From contig NC_092673.1 in assembly GCF_964355755.1 (NCBI RefSeq), positions 22,137,001 through 22,201,000 of the forward strand: a stretch of 64,000 bases of DNA, in the 5' to 3' direction. The stretch is from Antedon mediterranea. Taxonomy: Eukaryota; Echinodermata; Crinoidea; Comatulida; Antedonidae. A program made the translations under genes and the position numbers. Positions 9,657-20,600 of this stretch are shown in pieces (positions within the stretch are counted from its first letter, which is position 1; the number at the start of each line of letters is the position of its first letter). Below the pieces are notes generated by a model. That model did no database searches, was not told the DNA's origin, and saw only the letters and a program-made list of their open reading frames with translations.

Positions 9657-12600
9657 CTTTAAAAATTTAAATTATTATGGGGTTAAACAAAAATGTCTTG
9701 GACAAACCTCATTCAGTGTAGATAGTAATAAAAGACAGTATTGAAATAAAAAGATGCTTAACATTATTAATGCTCTTTGTCAAGATTTGAGCCTCATTCT
9801 CATCTCATTCCTCATTTATTATAGTAAACTAAACTACTAAAGGATATATTTCATTGTTTCAAAACTTTTTACAAGAACCAATTGTCATGGTAATATGTAA
9901 TATTTAATAATCTAATACATAGAAAATGAATTTCTTTTAAGTTCTTATCTTACTAACGAAATTGGTAAAACTGTTTATTGTTGTGTAACTTACCTAGACA
10001 TTGTGTTCCTTGAAATCCACTGTAGCACTCACAAGTGTCAGGATCCACGCATGTTCCACCAACACCACAATAGTCGGGTGGGCATATTGCTATAGAAAGA
10101 TCGTTATGAGATAAAATAAACCAAAAAAGCAAAGGAAAGTTAAGGGTTACTTATATACATTAAAAGTGTTGGAACAGTTATAAAAATGCTTTATTAAAGC
10201 CAGCCAAATTAAATTCACCTGAAAATGATATAAACTATTATTATAAAAACTCACGAATTGTACAGCCTCCTAATCCATCTTCAGCCCAACCGCTACAACA
10301 AAAATAGTTTGTCGAGTACACGTTCAAATACTGGGTGCGGTATGATAGGGTATATCCACGACTTCGTATCATATGTAATACAGAGCAACAGTAAAAAGAA
10401 ATAAAAATGATGTAAAAAATTAATAAACTAAAAAAAGTATAATAACACAGTTCTAAAATAATATACTGTGATATAAATTATTTCCAAAATTGCCAAAACA
10501 CTATGAATTAAGAAATACGGTAACTAGAACAAAAAGATGTGCAAACAGGTGAACAACTTTTCAGGAGAGAGAAAACATACTGGATCTTTTTTTTTAATGG
10601 TTAGATTGGCTTTTATAGTACGTCACCCATTTTATTTAATTAATAGATTGCTGCTGCCAAATTATTTCAGAAGTAATGGTTCCTCCTCTACAATCTCACA
10701 TCTAGAGTTGATGAGAATGAGTTTTCTTTTACGTTATAATGACGATTGCGAAATCAGCGCTGCCTTTTTGTTGTTGAAGTTGTGAACACAAAACAACACA
10801 ACTTGAATTGTGAGAAACTTCAGAAGTCTATTTATAAATATTTATAAAATAGTCACTCATATGCTTATTATACATACTTGATTGTTTATTATTTACCCGT
10901 ATATTGTGCAGCGACCCCATCCTAAAAAGCCACACGTCGTGACACGTGTAGTCTCATGAGAGACTGAGTAGGAGACTGCACGTGAATGTCGGGCAGATTC
11001 TTGCCTACTACAGACATTTACTCTAAAAAAGGATAATTTGTAGATCCAAAATTATTTATTTTCGAAATAATAATAATAATTAATTTATAAATAACAAGGC
11101 CATATACATGGCTGCAGTCGCGTGTTCAAATTTGAGTTGGTGTTTACCGAAACGATATAGATGATAAAATTTGTGAGAATGAGAAAGCCTCAACTGAGAT
11201 TCGAACCCGGAACCTTCTGCTTGATATGCAGATGTTCTAACCATTAGACCACTGGGGCTTTCATGGTATTGTTCAAACTCGATTGGATGGCGACTCTTTA
11301 ACATTCTCGGCGTGGTACGGCGGAACAGCACTAGTCCCTCAATTGTACGCACGCGCACCAGAGATCAAATTGAACGCCCTCATCTTTCAGTATTTTATTC
11401 ACGAAGCGGGATCTCCTTAGAGAGATACTTATATAGATATATAAACACATCAGGCACAGAACATGAATTCTGAACCGCCCGAATGAGAAAAATCCCCAAA
11501 CAAGATTCGAACTCGGAACCTTCTGCTTGATATACAGATGTCTTAACCATTAGTTTTCAGTTCAGTTTAAGATTTTATTTCACACATAAATATAACACAA
11601 TACATACATTTTTCTTTTTTTAAATATAAATGATAAAAAAATGTGTGTGGAGATTGCATTAAGCCACTTTGGCTTTGGGTCTGAACCTCCAAATGAAACA
11701 AATATATACATGTAAAATAGTAATGACTGAAAATAAGCAAGAAAAAATACAATTTATGCACTTATAAAAAGTTCTTAGTGCAAAAAGAAGAGGGAAAAAA
11801 AAAACTAAAGTGCATAACTATGAATTAATAATTGTTTATATTTTTTTTTAAGAAGCTAAAGTATTAGAACACTAGGGTTTTCATGGTATTGTTCAAACTC
11901 GATTGGATAGCGACTCTTTAACATTCTCGGCGTGGTACGGCGGAACAGCACTATAGAGCAAAGCAGCCATTCCGGCAAGCAAGTTACGCGATCACATACC
12001 CCGGGAGTGTATAATAAACCATTGAACCACATCCACGTGTGACGTGTTATTGTTTGTTCGGGAAGTTTTCTCGTGTTGTATCGGGTAAATTGTAGTGGTA
12101 AGTTTTCAGAATATATATTTTTTTGCTAGTAAACATTAACAAAATTATTAAATTGTTGTATAAATTTATTTCAGGCAGGCATTTCTTCGCAATCCGATCT
12201 AGGGCCTAGATAGTAGTAAGCCTAGGCATATTTAATGCCCAATACTAGTTAGTACTGTATTATTTAAAAAAAAAGTCTGGGAGGATGAATGATATTGGCG
12301 GCTGGCTTGATAGATGGATTAAACAAGGCTTGGATGGATGGAAAATTAAGAAAAAAGCTGAAGCTGTTCGGGAATTAAGAGTTTTTAATAAAAATGTACG
12401 AAGACAAAATGGCGTTTTATTAATAATAACATTAACAGAAATAATTAAATGTAATGAAATAAAAAATCGTTATAAAACAATAAAATCACAGGGTAGGTAG
12501 GTCTACTAAACCTGATCATGGTGTTATTGTTTTTTTTTATTTAATAAATTTAAATTATAAATTTGATCCTCATATTTATTTTGTTCTTCATCTTTATTTG

Positions 12601-15197
12601 AAAAATATTTAGTTAATTAATGTAAACATTTTTGAATACTCACTAGTCTTATTATTGGCATTATTTCTTGATAACTTATATTTATACAACTGAACAATCT
12701 AGGTTTTCACACATTTAAATTACAAATAGTATATTGACTTTTGTTTTGAATTTAAGAATGTATAGTATTTTAAAATACTATAATAAGTAATCAAATGATT
12801 ATGTAACAGTTCGAAAAGTGACTAAATAATTTAATGATATATTTTCCCTATTTCAGAAAGATATCAGTCTGTCATCATTCCCTATTTCAGAAAGATATCA
12901 GTTTGTCATCATACTGTATAATTACTATTGAGAAGATGGATGATTGAGTGCACAGTGGTATTTTAGACAAGAATTAAATACAAAGGCCAGAACTGATGGA
13001 CAATTATATTTTAATACTAATAGTAATAATAATTTATATTTTTGATTCTTGAAAAGGAGCAGTATCCTATGGGATTACAAATAAAATCACTATTTTCATA
13101 CACCTCATTGTTCACATACGTAGACTTTAAAGTGAAAGGAAATAACCAGAATTCATGATTGAAAATGTTCATCTGGTTTGTAGGTATAGTATATTGGAAA
13201 TATTCTTTTTTCCAAACCAATAATTAGTAAAACTAACCTTGACAGTTTCGCTGTCCTGATCGGACAGCTTCTTCAGAAATAATGACGATCTATCATCAAA
13301 CAGACTGACCTCTAGAGGGCCTATTCTGTTTAATGACACGCAAAAAGACCAAGTTGACAAATTGAAAGTGGCTAATTGCGTCTACGAAATCTCATGTGCT
13401 AATTGTGATCACACCTACATTGGAGAAATGAGTCGTTGTTTTGGCACAAGGTTAAAAGAACATAGAAAAGAAACAGATAACCCAACAGAGAAAGAACTTC
13501 ACTCGTCAATCACATCGAGAATCAAAAAATGAACTGAGAAAATCAGCTATAGCAGATCATGCCGTCAAGTTAAATCACATAATAGACTGGACACAACCTA
13601 AAATCATCGACAGGGAACCAGATACAAACAACCGACGCATCAGAGAAGCCATCTGGATCCGCCGACGAGGAAACCAAATCATCAACAGAGACGAGGGCAC
13701 CCACCAACTCAGTCACGTGTATGACCTTGTCATTAAACAGAATAGGCCCTCTAGAGGTCAGTCTGTTTGATGATAGATCGTCATTATTTCTGAAGAAGCT
13801 GTCCGATCAGGACAGCGAAACTGTCAAGGTTAGTTTTACTAATTATTGGTTTGGAAAAAAGAATATTTCCAATATATAACCAGAATTCAGTTATTATCAG
13901 TACTGTTGTTTAGGCCTATTGGCTTCTTTTGCAATACAAGAAATCAAAATAATTATATAATTTTCCTTGTATTTAAGAAGGCTAAAACCATACATTGGTA
14001 ATTTATTTATTGAGTGTATTTAATTATTTCATATCGTTTAATACTTTATAAACAACTTTGAAGTTAGATTTTTCAGTCTTTTTATTGAATTTTAATCCTG
14101 TCCGTAATATTGAAAGTTGAGCTAATAAAAGTAGGTTGTCCCACAAAAGAACAAATTATGATTATGAATTTTTTTAAATAATATTTAATACTTTTACTTT
14201 TTTGAAATAAAAAAAAACGTAACAATTGTTTTTGTATCTAGTAATGTATGTACAGTATACTACAGTTGTGGCAGATCGTAGTAAAATTCCCCTTGCAATG
14301 AAATAACTTTGTAAATTGTTGGCCTAAAGCACACAAAATAGAAAGAGATAGGGTCCGAACAGGGGAAAGAACATCCCCCTGCCCCATTAATTAAAAAAAA
14401 AAAATTAAAAGGACAGTTTTGAACAATATATTTGGCAATTATTACAATTCATCTCCAAAAAATGCTTCTCTCGCACATAAACTGTGCCATCATCCCAGCC
14501 TAGGCCAAACGCGGCCGACCTTGGGCGTGAAGTGGGTAGCATCGCGCTGCGCCCCGCGACACTATTTATAACTATGCCTCAACCGACTGCCTACAAAATT
14601 TGTTCTCCATACAGTCAGTGTTTATTCTGTAGCCGTTTGAGGTTGGACAGTGATATACGCATATGTAAGTGTAATATCAAATGGAGTAAATTTATATAAT
14701 CGAATGTTATAATAGATGTTCTTTCATTTTGACGCAAAAGATAAAATAAAGTCGTACTGTTTATCGCGTAGATGTAAATCCTATTTGTTTACATTGATTT
14801 AGGTGGCGTGCCGCATTGCCTACTGGGTAATCCGCTTGCCGGAATGGCTGCCCATGCAATTATCATTTTTCGATCTTTCCTATAGAGTCCCTCAATTATA
14901 CGCACGCACACGCGTGATGCTTTCTCACTTTATTTTCACAGTGCACAATCTTTTTAAAACTAAAACTCGAATTTGAAATTAACAGTTTTGCCCCACTCAA
15001 TCAACTAATGTTTTACGTTTCATAAACGTACAAATCTGTGTAATGTAAGACAATGACTTTTGTTTACCAAACTCTTTAATATCGGATATAGGCCTAAAGC
15101 AGTAAAAACAAACTTAAAAGTTAACTTACCGTCCTGGGCTCGGTACAGAAATAATAATGTTAACTAATGAAAGAAATATCAACAACGAAAACATCAT
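9531..15197 (-). CDS. Secreted EMI-EGF domain protein (5 exons, 3' end not found)
   Basis: Minus-strand exons, in transcript order: 15197-15130, 11022-10897, 10361-10255, 10089-9994, 9656-9531. Exon 1 encodes MMFSLLIFLSLVNIIISV, a signal peptide, and ends in a GTAAGT donor. Exons 2 and 3 make one EMI domain (cysteines in NVCSRQES, TTCGFLGWGRCT, then YFCCSGWAEDGLGGC). Exon 4 is an EGF domain (CPPDYCGVGGTC, CECYSGFQGTQC). Exon 5 is a calcium-binding-type EGF (ECRDTNGGCEHQC, CECNTGYVLKPNG). Exon phases 2-2-1-1-1 join without a shift. EMI-EGF proteins (MEGF, EGFL7, fibrillin-like) are extracellular adhesion or matrix proteins; which one cannot be said. The last seen exon ends at a donor, so more exons must exist. 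The exon 3 acceptor (after CGAAG) is weak but the only one keeping phase. Confidence 0.85.
9994..10089 (-). CDS. Exon: EGF-like domain
   Basis: 96 bp, phase 1-1, acceptor CTATAG, donor GTAAGT. It encodes an EGF module in the short MEGF/EGFL7 style: CPPDYCGVGGTC then CECYSGFQGTQC. Confidence 0.85.
   Translation of the reverse strand, partial: QYAHPTIVVLVEHAWILTLVSATVDFKEHNV
10255..10361 (-). CDS. Exon: C-terminal half of EMI domain
   Basis: 107 bp, phase 2 to 1, donor GTGAGT. It encodes YRTQYLNVYSTNYFCCSGW followed by AEDGLGGC, the conserved CC-x-GW and GGC end of EMI domains. Confidence 0.82.
10897..11022 (-). CDS. Exon: N-terminal half of EMI domain
   Basis: 126 bp, phase 2 to 2, acceptor CTTTTTTAG, donor GTAAAT. 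It encodes NVCSRQES and, 26 residues on, CGFLGWGRCTIY, the first three EMI cysteines with the signature W. Confidence 0.85.
11094..11390 (-). repeat. tRNA-containing SINE-like repeat, copy 1
   Basis: An about 300-bp repeat whose minus strand holds, in order, a conserved 130-bp leader (GTGCTGTTCCGCCGTACCACG...), a tRNA-like core and a short tail. Further copies lie at 11470-11958/14880-14935 (split), 18890-19065 (partial) and 56440-56700 (plus strand). All share the leader upstream of the tRNA. The low-coordinate end shares CAAGGCCATATA...GCAGTCGCGTG with the repeat at 5951. Confidence 0.75.
11193..11263 (-). tRNA. tRNA-like core (Asp-ATC-like) within SINE repeat
   Basis: The minus strand reads GCCCCAG, a D arm GTCTAATGGTTAGAAC, anticodon stem TCTGC/GCAGA with loop ATATCAA, and a T arm with TTCGAAT. 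The acceptor and T stems each have a mismatch. It is a repeat-borne pseudo-tRNA, not a gene supported on its own. Confidence 0.5.
11470..11958 (-). repeat. Second SINE copy, split by a LINE tail and a hAT-like element
   Basis: Matches copy 1 at 11480-11552 and again at 11868-11950, then resumes at 14888 (CTCAATTATACGCACGC). Two separate insertions interrupt it, at 11553 and 11959. Confidence 0.7.
11553..11867 (-). mobile_element. LINE 3'-end fragment
   Basis: Inserted in the SINE with a 5-bp duplication ATTAG on both sides. The minus-strand end reads AATAAAATCTTAAACTGAAC, a short (AACTG)n tail of the kind found in CR1/L2-like LINEs. There is no coding sequence. Confidence 0.55.
12846..12913. 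repeat. 34-bp tandem duplication
   Basis: Two adjacent copies beginning CCCTATTTCAGAAAGATATC, differing by one base. Confidence 0.85.
13337..13750 (+). pseudogene. GIY-YIG endonuclease of Penelope-like element
   Basis: Reading from 13378: CVYEISCANCDHTYIG (the Y-I-G half of GIY-YIG with the zinc-finger-like cysteines), then R and EH of RLKEHRKE. A TGA interrupts at about 13530; the other frame continues with ELRKSAIADHAVKLNH, REAIWIRRRG, INRDEGTHQLSHVYD. The last motif is the usual end of these proteins. One frameshift separates the two halves. Confidence 0.82.
13790..13825 (+). ncRNA. Hammerhead-ribozyme-like fold in pLTR
   Basis: CTGAAGA, one extra A, a perfect 7-bp stem GCTGTCC/GGACAGC with loop GATCA, GAAA, then CTGTC. 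This matches the CUGANGA-stemII-GAAA-UH core order of hammerheads except for the extra A. ACUGU could form stem III only as a dimer. Stem I is weak here. The inverted pLTR has the same sequence on the minus strand at 13276-13241. Hammerheads are known in Penelope-like pLTRs. Confidence 0.5.
15130..15197 (-). CDS. Exon 1: signal peptide of EMI-EGF protein
   Basis: ATG at 15197-15195 (a second ATG follows directly). A hydrophobic run and a SVPSPG cleavage-like end precede the donor GTAAGTTAA. Phase 2 matches the EMI exon. Confidence 0.8.
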
Positions 15198-15316
15198 TAC
15201 ATCGTGTATGCAATCAATACATTTAATTGTCTGGTGTAACTGCCTTAATAAAACGAAATATACGCTTTTAGAAGCAGCAATTTACTCCGATGTGACGTGT
15301 TGTATGTTGTTCTCAG

Positions 15317-15325
15317 CTTATATAC
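15317..15325 (-). promoter_or_regulatory. TATA box upstream of EMI-EGF exon 1
   Basis: The minus strand reads GTATATAAGC about 120 bases upstream of the start codon, which would place transcription start near 15290 with a short 5' UTR. Position and sequence fit a TATA promoter; no start-site data. Confidence 0.5.
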
Positions 15326-15397
15326 AACCATGAAACAAAAAATACAATCAGATCACGTTTTCAATATTTTTATTTTAACACTACTTCCTGTTTCTCT

Positions 15398-15928
15398 TGT
15401 TTGATTTTAAATTTCATCATATAAAATCATCATAAACATGATATTTTTAGACTAGTGTTATCTTTTATGAACTTTAATGAAGTGTAAAAACCTGAATCTA
15501 TATTTATTGCATGCAAACGTCATTAGTATTTTGGGGTACAAACTTCCCAATATTTGAGAAGGGACCCAATGTTAGGAGGAAACAGCAGCAATTTACTAGT
15601 ATATTTGCACTAAAATTCGATTTAAAAAAAACAACGTATTTCTGCCTGTCGCTAGGACAGTTATTAAAAATTCAGATTTCATTATTTTTCTGTTCTAATT
15701 TACGACCTTCCCACACCACTACAAAACGTGAAGTGAATTTACCAGAATGGATCAATAAGTTGTGTCAGCCAGTCTTGGGTTTTAATTCCATCAATATCTT
15801 CAATATATTCGATATTAGAGTTGTTCAGTTATAAAGGAAATATGTCGGCCATCTTGTAATTAATCACTCTCATGCATTATTCATGATTTCTGTCTCAAAC
15901 GAAATATCGCCGGCTGCGATTTTTTTTT
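15398..15928. other. Upstream region of EMI-EGF gene, no gene seen
   Basis: AT-rich. GGGACCCAATG at about 15560 resembles the terminus of the MITE at 15929, so an old fragment of that family may be present. Nothing else was recognised. Confidence 0.4.
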
Positions 15929-16204
15929 GTACATAAGTTGGGGACCCAATGTGAAAGATAGCCGAACTACTTCCTAAATATAACTAAACCTAACCCTCTA
16001 AATAATCTCTCTCAATATAAAGTAAAAAGGAGATTCGAACCCCATACATCGACATGTAAAGTCCATAGTCTAATCCACTAAAGACTACACAGATGGCTCG
16101 ACAGGAAAAAAGCGTTTGCATTATAGCTCAATTCTTATGGATATGACTAATGAATATTCATGTTTATTTTGTGACGTTTAATGAAGGGTCCCCAACTTAT
16201 GTAC
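15929..16204 (-). mobile_element. MITE with perfect 19-bp TIRs and tRNA-like core
   Basis: The termini GTACATAAGTTGGGGACCC (15929-15947) and its exact reverse complement (16186-16204) enclose 276 bp. On the minus strand at about 16097-16030 an A-box-like TAGTGGATTAGAC and a B-box-like GGTTCGAATCTCC occur at tRNA spacing. A target duplication was not found. Confidence 0.75.
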
Positions 16205-18090
16205 GAAAAGATATATCGCGTCCCGGCTATCAAAACTAAATCATTGAAAAAGCACGACTTCTGTGTTCTTTCGTATGATGAAAATACTTTGAACTTAATG
16301 GTTAAGTTTGTCTTCAGTTAACTCAGTCCAGCTGAATGGAATTAATCTACCTGCATTTGAATACACCTAGTCAATGTTCACCCTATTTGTAATTTATGGG
16401 GTAGGCCTAGGCCTACAGTCTGCATGATACTACCCGAAAATAATGTTATTTTATCCCCCACAGATTAAACAAAAATATATATATTATTATCGTAAAATTC
16501 CTTAGTTTTCTCGATGTAATTAAGTTGAAAAACTTGTTCTGATCATTTACTTGTTTTCCCACAAATATATATTTTCTTAATTTAACGATGGAAATTTTGA
16601 GGTGCTAAGTGCAAATAATTTAGGTAATTTCCCCATCTAGTTTTCGTGTGAAAATTATTCTTTCCATTGTTTCCAAAATACTGAAATGATTATTTGTATA
16701 GTCGTAAAAATGACTTTTGTTTGGTAACGATATGTACTGGTTGACTTAAAACGTACCTTGTTAAAATCTTTTGTTCTTTTATGCAGCTTCAGCGAATAAT
16801 CCAGGCTATTTCAACATTTTGTAATACAATTAATGTTGTTATTTAGATAATAGACTGGAATGGACGCTTCTCATAGATTAGGGCGGCCAACTGTTATAAT
16901 GAAAGGTATAACCTGTCCATACTATTTATACACTTACAATAACAATCAAGCAAGCTTCTTAGTTATGTTTTAACTGCACAATATAATAAACTGTGATTAC
17001 ATTACTGCCTACATTATAAACTCGGAATGTAATTTGAATATCTAGTCTACACTAGCAAACTTTTGTTTGCAACTCCGAGCTTGCCACTGCTTGGAGAGGT
17101 GTTGTATACTGGAGACTGTGCATCTAAACATCACGCAATCACCACTGTGCCAAGTCATGATTGCGATCCTCAAATAGACAGCCGCCATAAAGCCCAATTA
17201 CTTTTCCAAACAGTAACAACCGGCAGAATTTAAAACTAGCACAAATCCGGCGGTCACATTTATTATTTTATTAATTTCAAACATATTTATACAGGATAAA
17301 AACATATCAGATATAGATGTACATATGTTCCTGTTTTTAGAACAATAAGTTAGCATACATAAAACACTAATAAGACCTGAAAAATCACAGTATGCATATA
17401 AAACATGGATGTATAGGCCTACATGAATTAATACATTTTTGTGAATATGTTTTTGAAAACTTCTTTTATTGTGTTTCATATTATTTGAACACAGGATTTA
17501 CATGTTTAGCCAGACAGAAGCATGGCATTTAAATAATAAAACATTAATAATTGCTACATTCAAGATTATACTGGTTAAACATATAATGTCCACTTGAAAA
17601 AAAAAAGATTTTTAGTAACTGTTTTTGTTGAAAATGCCATTTTAATGTCACATAAAATTGTATTTTGTAAAATTTAACCGTTTGTGTTGTCTTTTTATAA
17701 GTGAAAATATAATTGGTTTTTTTCTACGGAAGTGATTAACTTTATTAAAACTGCAAAATGGCCTTTTCAAAGTTTTTTTTAATGATCTTCATTTTTCATG
17801 ATTTTGAAGGACAATACATCTTTAAGTCTGGTTCCCTAGGACGCAACGTAACAACGCGACGTATAATTTGACCAATCACGGCGCAGTGAATTATGATCAA
17901 TGTTGTTTTTCAGGTGACGTCTGTTCTGTTGTTTTGATTCTTGTGGGCGGTACTCATTCATGTGTCACGCTAAAATTTGGTGTTTAAATATTTCTAAAAC
18001 CAAAAACAAAATCAAAATTTAATATAGGTTAAAAAATGAATGAAACTATACGTAGACCAAAATTGAATTATTTTGATTTAACCCCAATAG
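16205..18090. other. AT-rich non-coding DNA
   Basis: No exon, domain or repeat copy recognised in 1.9 kb. It is upstream of the EMI-EGF gene. Confidence 0.4.
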
Positions 18091-18097
18091 GGTTGGT

Positions 18098-18560
18098 GAA
18101 ATTCAGTCCAAAATACGCAGATTTTTTCCCAAAATACGTCAAGTTGAGGGCGCTATACTAATCCAAAATACGCGAGTCTTTCCAAAATACGTCGACTTGA
18201 GGGCGCTATTCATTTTCCAAAATACGCGAATTGTCCAAAATACGTCAACTTGAGGGCGCTATTCATTTTCCAAAATACGCGATTTGTCCAAAATACGTCA
18301 AATTTTGGGGCGTTAGTAATTTTCCAAAAATACGTCAACTTGAGGTCACTATTAATTTTCTAAAATTGGAAAATTATCCAACTATTATCCGCTATCAGTC
18401 CAAAATACACAGAATTTTTCCAAAATACGTCAACTTGAGGGCGCTATACTAATACAAAATACGCGAGTCTTTCCAAAATACGTCAACTTGAGGGCGCTAA
18501 TCATTTTCCTAAATACGCAATTTCTCCAAAATAATTTTTGGGGCACTTGTTCCAAAACAC
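18098..18560. repeat. Degenerate tandem repeat (CCAAAATACGTCAACTTGAG family)
   Basis: About eight units of roughly 55-60 bp, each with CCAAAATACG(TC/CG) and TTGAGGGCGCTA. It begins after GGGTTGGTGAAATTCAGTCC. An inverted relative lies at 44317-44612, ending at the mirror sequence GGACTGATGTTCACCAACCC. Confidence 0.85.
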
Positions 18561-18889
18561 TTCAACTTGAGGCTACTATTAATTTTCTAAAAATAGAAAA
18601 ATTATCCAACTTAAAACAACTTTTGTAGCGCTATTAATTTCTACAATAAGAAAGTTATCCGACATACCCTCCAACTTAAAGGCACAGTTTACCAAAATGC
18701 ACAAATTTTCCAAAAAAATATTCGAACCTTCAAAACGCGAGGCTGTTTTAAAAAATACTATAAAGCATTGTATCTTCAACATTGAAAAGGTGAACCATTT
18801 TGGTAAGTTTTAAGTTCAGTTTGTATCATATTAGATAATAGTTCTTGTAGTAGTCTCATTGGCAATATATCAATATTTGTTGTATGTTA

Positions 18890-19065
18890 GGATCTTCTGC
18901 TTGATATGCAGATGTCCTAACCATTAGACCACTGGCGCTTTCATGGTATAGTTCAAACCCTATCTGATAGCGACTCTTTATATTCTCGGCGTGGTACGGC
19001 GGAAAAGCACTAGTCCCTTAATTGTATGAACGCACACCAGAGATCAAATTGATACGCCCCATCTT
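18890..19065 (-). repeat. Partial tRNA-containing SINE, copy 3
   Basis: Matches copy 1 from the T-arm side through the leader (GGATCTTCTGCTTGATATGC, then CTCGGCGTGGTACGGCGG). The tail side is missing; it ends at an (AT)n run at 19066. Confidence 0.75.
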
Positions 19066-19263
19066 ATATATATATATATATATATTTATTGTGAAAAATC
19101 AAGGTGCAGTTGTGACTCTAAACTAGTCACCTCTTTTTTCCCCTCGTATTCTTCATTTCATTTCAGGTATTTTCAAACAATAAAACACCCTAAAGTAAAT
19201 GTAATCATATTGTAACGGCAGTATGCGTAGACTAGCAAACAATTACGTAATTGTTGTATCTGG

Positions 19264-19542
19264 GTTAATTTGCATAAATGCCAGACGTATAATAATAGAA
19301 TCTCACTGGCTAGTGTGGCTGTCACTGTCCAAAATGTTGAAAAAAAGTTTAAGATTTTGAGGGAGGCCAACAAAATGAATAAACTTAAAGGATGGGAACG
19401 AGTCTTTATTTCTCCAGACAAGACAACACGGGAACGAAATGATGACTTTAAGCTCCGCTGTGAGGTAAGAAGACGACGGGCCAATGGTGAAAATGTTGTT
19501 ATAAGAAAAGGGCGAGTTGAAATTAGAGAATCAAAAAACTAG
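19264..19542 (+). pseudogene. CR1/L2-like LINE ORF1, C-terminal part
   Basis: The frame contains KFKILREANKMNKLKGWERV, FISPDKTTRERNDDFKLRCE and RRRANGENVVIRKGRVE. The pattern (aromatic-rich start, FISPDLT-type motif, RRANGE, final basic strand) is the RRM-like C-terminus of CR1/L2 ORF1. The 5' part is missing. The first 65 bases recur at 43418-43483. Confidence 0.7.
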
Positions 19543-19565
19543 TTTCCATACAAAAGGACAATTAT

Positions 19566-20600
19566 TTGGAGTTTTTTGATGAGGATTTTGTTCTAAAAAA
19601 GCTTTTTAATTCTGTTCATTTAGAGGGTCTGTCTGATTTGAATTCTCGGCCGGGTTTTTTAGCCCAAGACAGAAATATTTCTAAGTTTGAGGATACTAGC
19701 AGTGTAGTATTTTCGGAATTAATGAAATCAGAAGAAGTTTTTTGTTCGATTCCTGAAGGTTCTCCTGCCTCTGTGAACTTTCCAATTGATTCCAGTTTTC
19801 CATGTGCCCCTGAGCTATCTAACATTAAAATATTATACACCAATGCCCAGAGCATTATGAACAAAATTGACCAACTAAGAGTAGTTGTGTTAGATAGAAA
19901 CCCAGATCTGATAGCCATCACAGAGTCATGGACAAACGAGAAAATTAACAATGCAATTCTAAAGTTAGATGGGTATTCTTTGCTGTGTAGGCAAGATAGA
20001 CTTGATACGAAAGATGGGCGTGGTGGTGGGACCTTACTTTATGTTAGGGAATCTATTGATGCAACAGATTTAAGTGATATTTCGCAGGATTTCAGCAATT
20101 CTGTTTGGGCTGAAATCCACCTAAAGGAGCGTCGGAAAGCCATTATTGGTATTGTCTACCGGTCACCTAATAGTTCACTTCACAATAATATACAAATGTA
20201 TGTACCTATGAGAGAAGTTTTAAATAAGTCGTGTCCTACAGTTATAATCGGAGACTTTGATTTTCCAGTTATTGATTGGGAAAATTTAGAGTCTAATTTG
20301 GATGGTCAGGATTTTTTTTGGATTTTGTTCAAGATGCATATCTTACCCAACATGTTGAATCAGCGACTAGAGGAAATAACATTTTGGATCTTATTTTAAC
20401 TAATGAACCTAATATGGTGTCTGATGTTGCTTGTGTTGGTAGACTTGGGTCTAGTGATCATGATATGCTAGAATTTTGTTGTAATATTGATACGCTGATT
20501 AATGATAGTACTGAATATGTCTTTGATTTTAGTAAAAAAAATAATGTCCCCTTGGCAGGGGTTTTTACTGGAAAAAAAAGAAATTATTTTGATATGTAAA
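19566..20600 (+). pseudogene. CR1/L2-like LINE ORF2 endonuclease
   Basis: AP-endonuclease domain: KILYTNAQSIMNKID near residue 95, DLIAITESWTN, DGRGGGTLLYVRE, GIVYRSPNSS and IGDFDFPVIDWE. A frameshift at about 20318-20330 moves the reading to NNILDLILTNEP and GRLGSSDHDMLEF. The domain ends at VFDFSK near 20540; the expected linker and RT do not follow. A segment resembling that linker occurs at 39588-39662. Confidence 0.85.

Larger units (their letters stand above)
13156..13876 (+). mobile_element. Penelope-like element, 3' part with inverted pLTRs
   Basis: Flanked by the 13-bp repeat TAACCAGAATTCA (13143-13155 and 13877-13889). It consists of a 34-bp tail, an inverted 147-bp pLTR (13190-13336), the C-terminal GIY-YIG endonuclease frame, and a direct 147-bp pLTR (13730-13876). 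Inverted plus direct flanks around a truncated 3' ORF are characteristic of Penelope-like elements. The reverse transcriptase is absent. Confidence 0.85.
11959..14879. mobile_element. hAT-like DNA element (2.9 kb) inserted in SINE
   Basis: The 8-bp direct repeat CTATAGAG flanks it (11951-11958 and 14880-14887). Both ends carry the inverted motif CAGCCATTCCGGCAAGC; the left end begins CAAAG, the right end reads GAAAG on its strand and has about 24 extra bases before the motif. An 8-bp duplication with CAAAG-type ends is the hAT signature. No transposase was recognised. A possible noncoding exon with donor (GTAAGTTTTC) lies near 12100. A Penelope-like insertion sits inside. Confidence 0.65.

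Noticed and set aside
9430-9744. 104-codon plus-strand frame
   Set aside because: Opposite strand of the cbEGF exon, which has intact cysteines and splice sites on the minus strand.
14484-14699. GC-richer 71-codon frame as a captured gene
   Set aside because: No domain or splice support; within hAT-like non-coding sequence.
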